Assembly (NCBI GenBank): GCA_963575745.1
Contig: CAUYUJ010014327.1
Coordinates: 429,247-493,246, forward strand
Length of the DNA stretch: 64,000 nt
Reading direction: 5' to 3'
DNA from: Prorocentrum cordatum
Lineage: Eukaryota > Sar > Dinophyceae > Prorocentrales > Prorocentraceae
Positions 10,545 to 19,726 of the stretch are shown piece by piece. The notes under the pieces were generated by a model. It made no database searches. It worked only from the letters and a program-made list of their open reading frames with translations, and was not told the origin of the DNA. The translations under genes were made by a program, and so were the position numbers. How positions within the stretch are numbered: the first letter of the stretch is position 1; each line of letters starts with the position of its first letter.

Positions 10545-10547
10545 CAC

Positions 10548-10699
10548 GGCATCTCCCTCTCCCCCCCGAGCCTCCCGGAGGCCGCCCGCAGGCGTTCCTC
10601 CAGCTGCTCCTCGCGCCCGCGCGCCGCCTCCCAGCGGCCGTGGAACTCCGCCTCCAGGGCCCGCGCCGCCGCTTCGCCGCGGCGGGCCATCTCGCTCTC
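10548..10699 (-). other. Candidate coiled-coil exon (152 nt)
   Basis: On the minus strand (TCC)n and cctgccccccacag lead to an exon starting at 10699. Its open frame begins E-S-E-M-A-R-R-G-E-A-A-A-R-A-L-E-A-E-F and continues with R-E-E-Q-L-E-E-R-L-R-A-A, a heptad-like Ala/Glu/Arg helix. It ends at a possible GT donor at 10547, where a family A element starts. Good splice signals and coding-like composition support a real exon, but the parent gene is not assembled and no function can be inferred. Confidence 0.45.
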
Positions 10700-10744
10700 C
10701 TGTGGGGGGCAGGCGGGGCGGCCAGCATCGGATCGGGGCATCGG

Positions 10745-11242
10745 AGCGAAAGGAGGAAGGGAAGGGGGGGGAGGAGATGGGTGGGGGGAAGGAGGGGGAG
10801 GAGGGGAGGAGGAGGAGGAGGAGGAGGAGGAGGAGAAGAGGAGATAGGAGGAGGAGGAGGGGAGGAGGAGGAGGAGGCGGAGGAGGAGGAGGAGGGGAGG
10901 AGAGGGGGGACGGGAGGGGAGGAGGGAGGGGCGGAGGGGGAGGAGGGGGGAGAGGAAAGGAGGAGGAGGAGGAGGAGGAGGAGGAGGAGGAGGCGGAGGA
11001 GGAGAGAGGAGGGGGAGGAGGAGGAGGAGGAGAGGAGAGGAGGAGGAGGAGGAGGAGGAGGAGTCGGAGTCGTCGGAGTCGGAAGCCTTGGCAGTTCGGT
11101 GAGGAGGAGGAGGAGGAGGAGGAGGAGGAGGAGGAAGGAGGGAGGAGAAGGACGGGCAGGGGCAGGACGAGCAGGACGAGCAGGAGGAGCCGAGAGGAGG
11201 AGCAGGAGGAGCAGGAGGAGCCTCCACCTGACCCCGCCCCAC
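10745..11242 (-). repeat. (GGA)n compound tract, ~0.5 kb
   Basis: Almost pure purine on the + strand, made of GGA, GGAGA and GGGGA variants with a gtcggagtcg interruption near 11063-11085. It lies just upstream, in minus-strand sense, of the coiled-coil exon candidate, and so supplies a very long polypyrimidine tract. Confidence 0.92.
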
Positions 11243-11374
11243 TTGGCCCCTCGCCGTGGCCGGCCGCCCCGCCTCCTGCCGGCGATGTGCCGCAGACGTT
11301 GGGCCCTTTGTCCCCGGAGATCCAGCGCATCAAACAATCAAGACGGACATTTTCCGCGGTGTTCGGCCCCTGTT

Positions 11375-11524
11375 GGCGGTGGACAAACCTCCCTTTAGTG
11401 AAAACGGCCTGGGACCGAAACCGACGGACCTGGACCCGCAAAAATGACGGCCGCGACGCCCTCTCGCGAACCGAAAACGGCCAATTCCTTAATCGACGTG
11501 TTAGGGTAGGAGGTCTATCCGCCT
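11375..11524 (+). mobile_element. Family C element, copy 2
   Basis: Same order of blocks as 10097-10262: ggcggtggacaaacctccc, gggaccgaaaccgacggacc, gacggccgcgacgccctctc, and gggtaggaggtctatccgcc at the end. It lacks a 15 bp insertion seen after the first block of copy 1. Confidence 0.75.
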
Positions 11525-11984
11525 CCGACCCTGGGAGCCCTTGTCGGGCTCCGGGGCTGTCAGAAAACGGCTCAGGACGAGAAACCTGTCCTGGGGAATG
11601 GGTCGAGACTTCGGATTGAAAAAAACACGACGTCGGATCTCTGAGTCTGCTCCCCCCGTCGACGGAACACGAGCGCCCGGGAGGGCAGGATCGGCAATGC
11701 TCTGCTGGGCTGCGCACAAAGCCCCCCCCCAGGCAGTGCCGGCTGGCCTCAGAAGGCCTCACGAATAGTCCTGTTGGCCACAACAGGCCCCCCGAATACA
11801 GGAGGAGCTCGTCCACAAGAAACCTCCCTCAAGAAACCCAACCCTGCGACCCCAGGGCGTTCCTCAACTTTTGGCGTGGGAACGCCACGCTGTCCATTTC
11901 CATCGAAAAACCATCGAAACCCAAGAAACCCAGGGCACCCTGGAGGCAGGCAGGGTGTTTCCTGGCAGGGAGCTCCATTGTAAT
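11525..11984. other. Unassigned spacer
   Basis: No gene recognised. It holds the gaaaaaaacacgacg phrase at about 11617-11635 that resembles segments near 6690 and 14190. Confidence 0.35.
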
Positions 11985-12150
11985 TATGAAGGGGCCTTGG
12001 GACACACAAATAAATACACACAAATAACAGGATTCCCCATATTTTCATGTATTTTCTGGGTTTTTGTCTTCCCCCCCACTTCCCATATTTTCCCACATGT
12101 TCGGGGAATCGACGATTAATTGTGTCTGTGTGTTTTTTCCTCTCCTGAAA
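11985..12150. repeat. Dispersed repeat family D, copy 1
   Basis: Starts gggccttgggacacacaaat. It continues through aggattccccatattttc, gggtttttgtcttccccccc, cacttcccatattttccc, and ggggaatcgacgattaattg, and ends tgtgtctgtgtgttttttcc tctcctga. AT-richer than its surroundings. Copies recur at 15549-15716 and 37345-37480. No inverted termini were found, so the element type is unclear. Confidence 0.7.
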
Positions 12151-12651
12151 TTGGTCTCGGGCGGTGTCCACACCCCGGCGCTCTGCCTCCGGCGGCGGGG
12201 CGCTCCGCGCGCCCCAAGGCTGTGCTGGAGGCAGAGCGCGATCCACAGCCCTGGCCCGAGCAACTTCTTCAACAAAAAGGGAGGGGCCAAGGAGCCGCGG
12301 GGCGTCCCCCTCCCCTCTGTAAATCTCGAGTCCGCCGGGGGGGGGCCAAGGATATAGGGGATGCCCCCCCCCCCCCCCTACACTCCCGCCCAGGCCTCCC
12401 CTCTCCCACCAGCCAGAGAACCGAGGGGCCTGGACCATTCCCCCCCCCGGGGGAAATTATCCGAAGGGGTCCAGAGACCCCCCCAATTCCCCCCCCCCCC
12501 CCCCCCGCGCCCGCCGGGAATATGACTGGAGGGGTCCAGAATCACCCTCCGCGGGCAGCGGCGAGGACGACGGCGCCGCGAGGGGAGGGAGGGCGGAGGA
12601 TTTCGGACCCCCCCCCGAATGATCTTCCCGGGGATGGGTGGGGGCGGGGGG
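12151..12651. repeat. Homopolymer C/G-rich region
   Basis: Contains C12 at about 12367-12378, C20 or so at about 12487-12507, and many shorter C or G runs. No gene recognised. Confidence 0.6.
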
Positions 12652-12800
12652 TAGGGAGCCACATGCGAACCCTACCCCTACCCCCCACGATTTCTGAAGG
12701 AGAGGGTGGGGTTCACTTCGTTCGGGACCTCCCGAGCGAAGTGGCCCCCCCCCTCAGAAATCGTGGGGGGGTAGGGGTAGGGTTCGCATGTGGCTCCCTA
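12652..12800. repeat. 149 bp hairpin with 46 bp near-perfect arms
   Basis: The left arm (12652-12697) runs from tagggagccacatgcgaacc to ccacgatttctga. The right arm (12754-12800) is its reverse complement with one extra G. The loop itself holds a second hairpin, cacttcgttcggga with tcccgagcgaagtg. A foldback element or cruciform-forming palindrome, not a terminator in this context. Confidence 0.85.
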
Positions 12801-13250
12801 GGGGGGGGGAACTGCATGGACCCCTCCCCTCCTGTTTTTTTTTGAGGGGGGGCCTGACAGCAGCTGCAGAGAGCGCCATTTCGGGTACTGGGACCGCCCC
12901 GGGCTCAGCTCGGGGGGGCGGCACTGGGGCCAGCTGCGACTCCTTGGGGGGCCCCTTCTGTTGCCAGCGGGGGCTACCTTGGGGGGGGCCTGACGTACCA
13001 GGCAAGATCGGTCGGCAACGAATCGTGGAATCGGCTCGAGTCGAGATCTGTCGGCGATGCATAGCAGCTTCCGGGTCACTGTCCCCACTCCCGTCGAAGA
13101 ATAACCAGAACAATAAAAAGAAAGAGAAGAAGAGGAATGATAACAATAATGCGTAATAATAAGAAGAGGGATAACAACAAGAAGACGAAGCGGCGGCATC
13201 GACATCTAGCTAAACGTTAAAAGGTCAACACAGGTTGCTGGGGCAACCGT
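12801..13250. other. Unassigned spacer
   Basis: G/C runs, then an AAC/AAG-rich stretch (13090-13200). No gene recognised. A phrase at about 13045-13070 (gtcggcgatgcat) resembles family B. Confidence 0.35.
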
Positions 13251-13380
13251 TTGTTTCGCCGACGGCTGATTTCGCCCAGCTGGTTTCGCCCGGCTGGTTT
13301 CGCCGCCCGGCGAAACCAGCTGCCGCAGCTGCCGTCGGCAAAATCAGCTGCCGTCGGTGAAACCAGCTGCAGTCGGCGAA
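13251..13380 (+). repeat. Minisatellite of GCTGGTTTCGCC-type units
   Basis: Repeated cggctggtttcgcc and its complement ggcgaaaccagctgccg, so that the two halves of the tract are partly inverted. It leads directly into the next minisatellite. Confidence 0.7.
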
Positions 13381-13830
13381 ACTGCCCGATCCGACCCGCC
13401 TGCTGGGGTCCGCCCGCCCGACCCGACCCGCGCGTCAGGGTTCGCGCGTGCTCGGTCGAGCGTGCCCCACTTTTTGCTGTCTAGCCCGCCACACCCGACC
13501 CGCCCGTTAGGGTCGTTAGGGTCCGCCCGCCCGACCCGAGCCGACCCGCCCGCTAGTGTCTGCCCGCCAGACCCGACACGCCCGTGAGAGTTCGCGCGTG
13601 TTCGGTCGAGCGTGGCCCACACTTGAATGTCCCGCCCGCCAGACCCGACCCGCCCGTTAGGGTCCGCCCGCCCGACCCGGCCCGACCCGCCAGCTAGGGT
13701 CCGCCCGCCCGACCCGACCCGCCCGTTAGGGCTTGCGCGTGAGAGGTCGAGCGTGCCCCACACTTGAATGTCCCGCCCGCCCGACCCGACCCGCACGTTA
13801 GGGTCCGCCCACCCGACCCGACCCGACCGC
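13381..13830 (+). repeat. CCCGACCCGCCC minisatellite with ~145 bp super-unit
   Basis: Short cccgacccg-type units are organised in a larger unit marked by gttcgcgcgtg, ggtcgagcgtgccccac and cttgaatgtcccgcccgcc. The marker recurs at about 13461, 13611 and 13752, spacing roughly 140-150 bp. Confidence 0.8.
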
Positions 13831-13834
13831 TCGG

Positions 13835-14062
13835 GTCAGACGCCCGACAACGACGACGGCGACGACGACGACGACGGCGACGACGAACGACGACGGCGGC
13901 GGCGCCGACGGCGACGGCGACGACGGCGTTGGCAAAACCAGCGCTGGCGAAACCAGCGCTGGCGAAACCAGCCGCTGGCGAAACCAGCGGGGTGAAACCA
14001 GCGCTGGCGAAACCAGCGCCGGCGAAACCAGCGCTGGCGAAACCAGCCGTCGGCGAAACGAG
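13835..14062 (+). repeat. (CGA)n then GAAACCAGCGCTGGC minisatellite
   Basis: cgacgacgacggcgac-type repeats (13840-13930) pass into about seven copies of gaaaccagcgctggc (15-17 bp unit, itself containing the palindrome CCAGCGCTGG). Confidence 0.85.
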
Positions 14063-15328
14063 CATGGGCCGCATCAGATCGTCAAAATATCAAAATCGAG
14101 TCCGATCGGTCTGGCCACAATCGACATCGAATCGGACCGATCAGATCGAGATCGACCCTGCCTGAGAGCCCAGGCATCCTCCGTCGTGTTTTTTCGCAGC
14201 ATGGCTCCCCAAGGTCGGGACCTTCACTGGGACCAGCTTTTCGTCCTGAGCTGTTCTCCGACCCCCTGGGGTCCGAAGAGCCCACCCTGGAGGTCAAAAC
14301 TTGACACAAACCCTTCGTCGTGATCTCTGCAAAACGAGGGGGTGTCAGGCAAGGGGGGAAAGGACGAACCCGCCCAAACATAATTAACCATTTGGGCGCC
14401 GGAAATGGGTACGGAAGAAATGGGTACAGTGTCCAACAACAGATGTTGTCCCAAACCAACAGCGGCCTCTGTTGGGCAGGCGGCCTTCTGTCTCGAATGG
14501 GCACAGGCCGCGGCGGCGTGGACAGCGAGTCCCGTTCAAAATGAGCAGGAACTGCTGCTCGGCTTCGTGCCCACTCTTCCCGTGCCCATCTCGATCGTGC
14601 CGAAGCACCACTGGCAGTGCGCCAGGGCCAGCCTCCGGCAGCCGAAGGCTTCGGGGCGCGCCCGCGCCACACCAGAGAGCCCGAGTCCCCGGGCGCCGAG
14701 CTCCCTGTCTGCTGCCCCACAACACCCGTGCCTGCGCACGCACGGCTTCCACGACGGCTTCCAGACGCTGCCTGGGGACTCTTCGGAAGCCCTCGTTGGG
14801 GGCCTCTTGGGCTCACTGAGCCCGATCCCGTCGTGGGCGCGCTCGGACCCCTCTGGAGCCCTCTCGGAAACGCGTTGAGCCGAGCCGTAGCACTGACGGA
14901 CCCAGGGGCCAGCCGAAAGGCCCTCGGGGCCGGCAGAACGGCTCCCAGAGGCCGAACAATATCCAGCAGCCTGCCGTCGTGTGCTGCTCACCACGCGAGG
15001 GGGCCTGGAGGGGGAGAAGGGCGAGCAGGACCTCTGAGCACGCCAGAACAGCGTATGCGTACGGAACAGACGGGGCGCAGTGCCTACAGCCGGACCCGGG
15101 CCAGAAGAGCATCCTCTAGGAACGTGAGCCCCTCCGTCTGCCAAAACACACGGAGCCTCCAAGGGAACCCTCCCCGAGATGCACGAGATCATCCAACAAG
15201 CACGATCTTATACCTCGGCCCGACTGCACTGGCAGGTGTGGACCAAACTGGCAGCGGCCGCCGTTGGGCAGGTGACCTTTTCTCTCGAGGGGGCAAGAGA
15301 AGTCAGCGGCGACATCATAGAGGCGTCC
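14063..15328. other. Unassigned region
   Basis: 1.27 kb without a recognisable gene. The reverse complement of the 6.68 kb phrase (tccgtcgtgttttttcgcag) is at about 14181. The other open frames show no domain. Confidence 0.4.
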
Positions 15329-15540
15329 TAGATGGGGTCGGAGCAGATGGGGTCGGGGGATCGCGCCGCATCGCCGATGCATCGGCGATGCACCGGGGAT
15401 ACACCAGTGACGCATCGTCGACGTCGGCGATGCATCGGCGACGTCGACGTGAAGCAAATCGGGCTGCACATCGAGCCGCACCGCTGATGTATCGGCGATG
15501 CGGCTCGATCCTCCGACCCCATCTGCTCCGACCCCATCTA
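15329..15540. mobile_element. GATGCAT hairpin element (family B), copy 3, best preserved
   Basis: The ends are inverted repeats of about 55 bp. The left begins TAGATGGGGTCGGAGCAGA and continues TGGGGTCGG-GGATCG-GCCGCATCGCCGATGCATC; the right is the reverse complement with about four differences, ending CCGACCCCATCTA at 15540. The complementarity may extend a further seven bases outward (ggcgtcc/ggaggcc). No coding capacity. Confidence 0.85.
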
Positions 15541-15548
15541 GGAGGCCT

Positions 15549-15716
15549 AGACTGAGGGGGCCCTGGGACACACAAACAAATGAACACAACTCACAGGATC
15601 CCTCATATGTCCATATGTTTTCGGAGCTGTTGGCTTCCCCCCCCCACTTCCAAGATCTTTCCACGTTTTCTGGGGAGTCGACGTTCAATTGTGTCTGTGT
15701 TTTCCTCCTCCTGAAT
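15549..15716. repeat. Dispersed repeat family D, copy 2
   Basis: gggccctgggacacacaaac at 15558 through caggatccctcatatgtcc, ttggcttcccccccccact and ggggagtcgacgttcaattg to gtgtctgtgttttcctcctc ctga. Same block order as 11985-12150. It sits between a family B and a family A element. Confidence 0.7.
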
Positions 15717-15728
15717 CTAGGAGACCTG

Positions 15729-15891
15729 GGCTTAAGCCGGGCGTGTCCCCCTACAAGGGGATTTTGGGCGAAAGCAAAATATGCAAAACTATGCCCCCAA
15801 AGTGCTTAAAGATTGTAAGGAAATCGTCCCCTGACATTTTTTTAACTATTTTGGGATATGTCCCTGTAGAGGCACACGCCCGACTTAAGCC
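15729..15891. mobile_element. Short TIR element, family A, copy 3
   Basis: Ends CTTAAGCCGGGCGTGTCC and GGCACACGCCCGACTTAAG, interior AT-rich (gcaaaatatgcaaaactatg, ttttttaactattttggg). The compensating change GGGCG/CGCCC in both arms relative to the other copies keeps the ends complementary. Minus-sense flanks CCTAGG and CCCAGG suggest a 6 bp target-site duplication. Confidence 0.8.
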
Positions 15892-15994
15892 TAGGCACCA
15901 GCAGAGAGGAGCCCTGCTCGACGTGGGCAGGGACGGCTGCCAGCCTCTGCCGAGGCAGTCTCTCCCCGCGCCGAGTCCGCTCGTGCCTGCCAGG

Positions 15995-16860
15995 CCTCCG
16001 CCTGCTCCTCCTGCTCCTCCTCCTCCTCCTCCTCCTCCTCCTCCGCCTCCTCCCCCTCCTCCTCCGCCTGCTCCTCCTCCGCCTCCTCCTCCTCCTCCTC
16101 CTCCTCCCTCATCCCTCCTCCTCCTCCTCCTCCTCCTCCCCTCCTCTCCTCCTCCTCTCCCCCTCCTCCTCCCCTCCTCCTCCTACCTCCTCCTCCTCCT
16201 CCTCCCTCTCCGCCTCCCTTCCTCCCCTCCTCCTCCTCCCTCCTCCTCCTCCTCCTCTCCTCCTCCTCCTCCCCTCCTCCTCCGCTCTCCTCCTCCTCCT
16301 CCTTCCTCCTCCTCCTCCGCCCTCCTCCTCTTCCCCCCCCCTCCCCCCCCTCCCCCCCCCCCCCCGCCGCTCCCCTCCCTCCTCCTCCCTCCTCCTTCCT
16401 CCTCCTCCTCCGCCTCCTCCTCCTCTCTCTGCTCCTCCTCCTATCCTCCTCCTCTCCTCCTCCTCCTCCTCCTCCCCCCCTCCTCCTCCCCCACCTCCTC
16501 CTCCTCCCTCCTCCCTCTCCCTCCTCTCCCCCTCCCCCTCCCCCCTCCCCCGGCGCCTCCTCCCTCCTCCTCCCCTCGCCGCTCCTCCCTCTCCTCTCCT
16601 CCCCCCTCTCCTCCATCCCCCCTCCTCCTCCTCCCCCTCCCCCTCCCCCTCCCCCTCCCCTCCTCCTCTCTCCTCCTCCTCCCTCTCCTCCTCCTCCTCC
16701 TCCTCCTCCGCCTCCTCCTCCTCCGCCTCCTCCGCCTCCTCCTCTCCTCCTCCTCCACCTCCACCTCTACTCCTCCTCTCCCTCCTCTCCCTCCTCCCCT
16801 CCCCCTCCCCTCCTCCTCCTCTCCTCCTCCTCCTCCTCCTCCTCCTCCTCCTCCTCCTTC
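15995..16860 (+). repeat. (TCC)n compound tract, ~0.87 kb, largest in the window
   Basis: CTC/TCC units with short CCG, CCCC and TCTCC interruptions. Long poly-Pro, poly-Ser, poly-Leu (plus) and poly-Glu, poly-Arg, poly-Gly (minus) frames across it are compositional. A short minus-strand frame just outside it (15905-15995, A-E-A-W-Q-A-R-A-D-S-A-R) is coding-like but lacks a clear acceptor. Confidence 0.93.
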
Positions 16861-18027
16861 GAACGCACGCTCAAATGGATTACACGGGTCCGTGGATCTG
16901 GCGCGTGGACGCCGGATCCACGGCTCGGGCAAAGTGCCCGTCGGTTGTAAGAAGCATGTAGAGGCACGAATTAGGAAGGCGTTGAAAGTAGACTGGGTGT
17001 CCGCCCGCCCCCTGAGGACGACGGAGAAGGCGAAGCCACTCGGTCATTGAAGTAATTAGAAAGGCGCCTCAAGCAGATCGGGATCTGGGAATCCCCGAAT
17101 ACCTACTTTCAACGACCGATGGGTACCCCCGAATCGCGAAGCCAGTGCCGCCCGATGTGACGACGGAGCGTGCCGATGGTGTCCGGAAACGGGACCCGTC
17201 TTATTTTGCTCCCATCGTGCTTAAGGACCACATCCCAGAAATACTTTCGAGCACCCAGAAAAAAAGTCGAAACAATGTCGAACGAGTCTCGCCTCCCAGG
17301 GCCCGACACGTGAAAACCCTCCAGATTCGGCACTTTCTGGTGATCAAGGCTAAGGTAGGTTGGAACATCATAAGACCCGTCGCCAATCGACGCGCGTTAC
17401 TCCATGCCTGCGCTTCCTCGAAATCCGATCGCAGTGTAAGTACCCAGCCTCACGTCTGCAGCATGGGGAAGTGCGGGGATCTTCTGGCCCGGGTCAATCC
17501 AGACCCGGATCAGACAGGCCTTGCAGGATCCTGCAGGATCCTGCACCCAAACCCCAGTCAGTGCACCCCTGCAAGATCCTGCGAATTCTGGCGATCTGAC
17601 TAACCCCCGTTTGCATTGACCCACTTCTCTTGAGCCCCGAGAGTCAAAAAAATACCGATACCGCGCCGCTACTCCCCGGACCACTCCAGGGGCGCGCTCT
17701 GGTCAGGACTCCGAGGGGAATCCAGCCATGGGGACGAGGGTATCCCAGTAAGCTCAAAGAGGCGAAAACCAAGACGGGTAGCAGTATCGGCACCTTTCTC
17801 CCTCCTCTGAGCTTCCTCGAATTCCGATCGTGCCTTGGAGGCGGCTGGGGGTCTGAACTGGTTGAGACCCCGAATAGTCGGTCAGGAGGGGGGATGAGGC
17901 CAAATCCACTCGAAATCTGCCCCCAAACGCCTCACATTAGGAGGCAACTACTGGGAGGTTTTCGTCGGAAGGATTATGAGGAGGATTAAGCCCCATTGGG
18001 GGGCTGTTACGCCAGAATGGGCCTCGG
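16861..18027. other. Unassigned region
   Basis: 1.17 kb with no recognisable gene. A 9 bp-armed hairpin ccgtggatc...gatccacgg lies at about 16890-16922, and a small tgcaggatcc duplication at about 17520-17545. Confidence 0.4.
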
Positions 18028-18110
18028 ATCAAGCAGATTAAGCCGGATTAAGCGGGATTAAGCGGGATTGAGCCGGATGAAGCGGGATTAAGCGCGGGAC
18101 TGAGCCGGCG
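18028..18110 (+). repeat. 10 bp minisatellite (AAGCCGGATT)n
   Basis: About eight consecutive units of aagccggatt / aagcgggatt with point variants. A similar phrase set (gatcaggccaga, gggagcaagc) appears at 27920-28020. Confidence 0.85.
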
Positions 18111-18526
18111 GACCAGGGCTGAATCAGAATTTGACCTCCCAGGAGTTGCATCCGAACTCCCAGGATCCATCTGGCACCATGTTCCACCCAAAATTACGCT
18201 CTTCACGGCCCCGGGGCCCAAACGCGTTCCCTGGAGACCGACACGGGCAACAACAACAAAACAACGAATCCGGGACCTCAAACCTGCCCGCCCTTCCTGC
18301 AGACGGGCTCTGGTGCCGGGCCCCCCTCGGACCCCCAGACGCAGGAGAGCCCAGAGCCGCATCGACAAGCCCGATCGGCAATCGAAATGACTCGGATCGA
18401 CAGTAATCGGCAGCCGAGTCGGGAGAAGCTGGATCGGCGGACATCGGCAGGCCAGCAGGCCTCCGTTGGGAAATCGGAACCCCGATCGGAACCCGAAGCC
18501 GAATCGAATCATCATCGGAAGCCATC

Positions 18527-18710
18527 GACGTCGCGCCGAATCGAACCAGAGGGGTCGAAACGAGCCCCGCAGACGGCTCCAGATCGCGAGCAGCCTCGCG
18601 GCGCCGAATCGAACCGGAGGAGTCGAATCGAACCCGCCTCGACGTCGCGCCGAGTCGAACCCGAGGAGTCGGATCGCGAGCGGCCTCGCGGCGCCCCCCC
18701 TCGGGGCCGC
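18527..18710 (+). repeat. ~100 bp GAATCGAACC-type direct duplication
   Basis: cgacgtcgcgccgaatcgaa at 18527 and cgacgtcgcgccgagtcgaa at 18639 start two related stretches, each ending gatcgcgagc-gcctcgcggcgcc. Smaller gaatcgaaccggaggagtc units lie inside. Confidence 0.6.
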
Positions 18711-19379
18711 TCATCCCGACTCGTCCCCAAGCCGGGTCTCCTCCGCCTGGCGCCGCTCCTGGGCGCGCCGCTGCGCGGCCTGCAGCGCGCCGTGGCGATC
18801 CCGCCGGAGCTCCCGCAGCTCCTCTGCCGCGGGCCGCAGGGGGGCGGGGAGACTCTGGCCCGGAAGGCCCCCGATGGCGATGGCGAGGGCGATGCTTGCG
18901 GAATGCTGAGCGCACTCTGCACTCGTGGCTATGGTATCGTCATCGTCATCGTCGTCGTCGTCGGCATCATCGATACCCCCAAGAGCCCTCCAGGAGGCCT
19001 CTGAGAGGCAGCCCACGAAGCCCTCACGTGCATCCAAGAAGCTCCTGACCCACCACATAGCTTCCAATGACCGTCGAAAGCGCCCGCTCCTTCTGGAGGG
19101 TCGGCGGAATGGTTTAAGCCCCCTTGAGTGAGGGCAGAGTCTGGCCCTATACGGTCGTGGTGCCATGTGGGTCTTACGCGAGATGGCATAGCGACCGCAC
19201 GCGGTGGCTCATGCGGGCCGCCGTAGCGGTGGGCGACCCCGGGGCTCCTGCTCAGCGGCCTCCAGCTTGCGCCGCAGCACGGCGCCCTGCCGCATCGAGG
19301 CCAGGTCGCGCTGCTCCAGGCGCTCAATGTGCTCCTGCAGCGTGTCGCACAGCTCCTCCTCGTCGGGGGCGGCGCTCAT
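18711..19379 (-). CDS. Small two-exon coiled-coil protein (84 aa, predicted)
   Basis: Exon 1 runs 19379 to 19238 (ATG at 19379-19377) and exon 2 runs 18823 to 18711 (TGA). The intron (19237-18824, 414 nt) starts GTCGCC and ends ccgcggcag after a C-rich tract. The split codon G|AG restores Glu and the reading frame stays open, for 255 nt in total. The protein starts M-S-A-A-P-D-E-E-E-L and is nearly all helix-forming: L-Q-E-H-I-E-R-L-E-Q-R in exon 1, E-L-R-E-L-R-R-D-R-H and Q-R-R-A-Q-E-R-R-Q-A-E-E in exon 2. It therefore probably forms a coiled coil. An acceptor (cttctcttttgctcag, ending 19423) lies 43 nt upstream of the ATG and may take the spliced leader or join an earlier exon. Exon 2 could alternatively splice onward through GTCGGG before the stop. 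No family recognised. Confidence 0.5.
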
Positions 19380-19422
19380 AGCGGCCAGCGGGGGGCTGCG
19401 ACGCGACTGCGGCCGAGCGGGC

Positions 19423-19438
19423 CTGAGCAAAAGAGAAG
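19423..19438 (-). promoter_or_regulatory. Splice acceptor upstream of the coiled-coil gene
   Basis: On the minus strand cttctcttttgctcag is a strong polypyrimidine-CAG acceptor 43 nt before the ATG. It may receive the spliced leader, which would make the ATG at 19379 the start. Confidence 0.45.
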
Positions 19439-19569
19439 CTGCGTGGCGGCGCGGGCTGATTACCTGCCGAAACACCCCAACCCGCACCGACATCGCGGCT
19501 GGGCCTGTCAATCTCCAGCTGGGGGGGAGGGGGGGACATGCCAGAACATCGAAACAACACATTCGGCGG

Positions 19570-19726
19570 TGATTAAACCTCCCTTAAATAAACATCCCCT
19601 TAGTGAAAACGGCCTGGGACCAAAACCGACGGACGTGGACCCGCAAAAATGACGGCCGCGACGCCCTCTCGCGACCGAAAACGGCCAATTCCTTACTCGA
19701 CGCCTCAGGGTAAGAGGTCGATCCGT
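19570..19726 (+). mobile_element. Family C element, copy 3
   Basis: cggcggtgattaaacctccc, gggaccaaaaccgacggacg, gacggccgcgacgccctctc and gggtaagaggtcgatccgtc follow in the family order. An extra ttaaataaacatccc is inserted near the left end, and the terminal repeats are the most decayed of the three copies. Confidence 0.7.

Noticed and set aside
12652-12800. Hairpin as a transcription terminator
   Set aside because: No adjacent gene, no T-run, and intrinsic terminators of this type do not apply in a dinoflagellate nucleus.
15689-17050. 453-codon plus-strand and 241-codon minus-strand frames across the large (TCC)n tract
   Set aside because: Poly-Pro/Ser/Leu or Glu/Arg/Gly only, open in nearly all frames at once; explained by the trinucleotide repeat.
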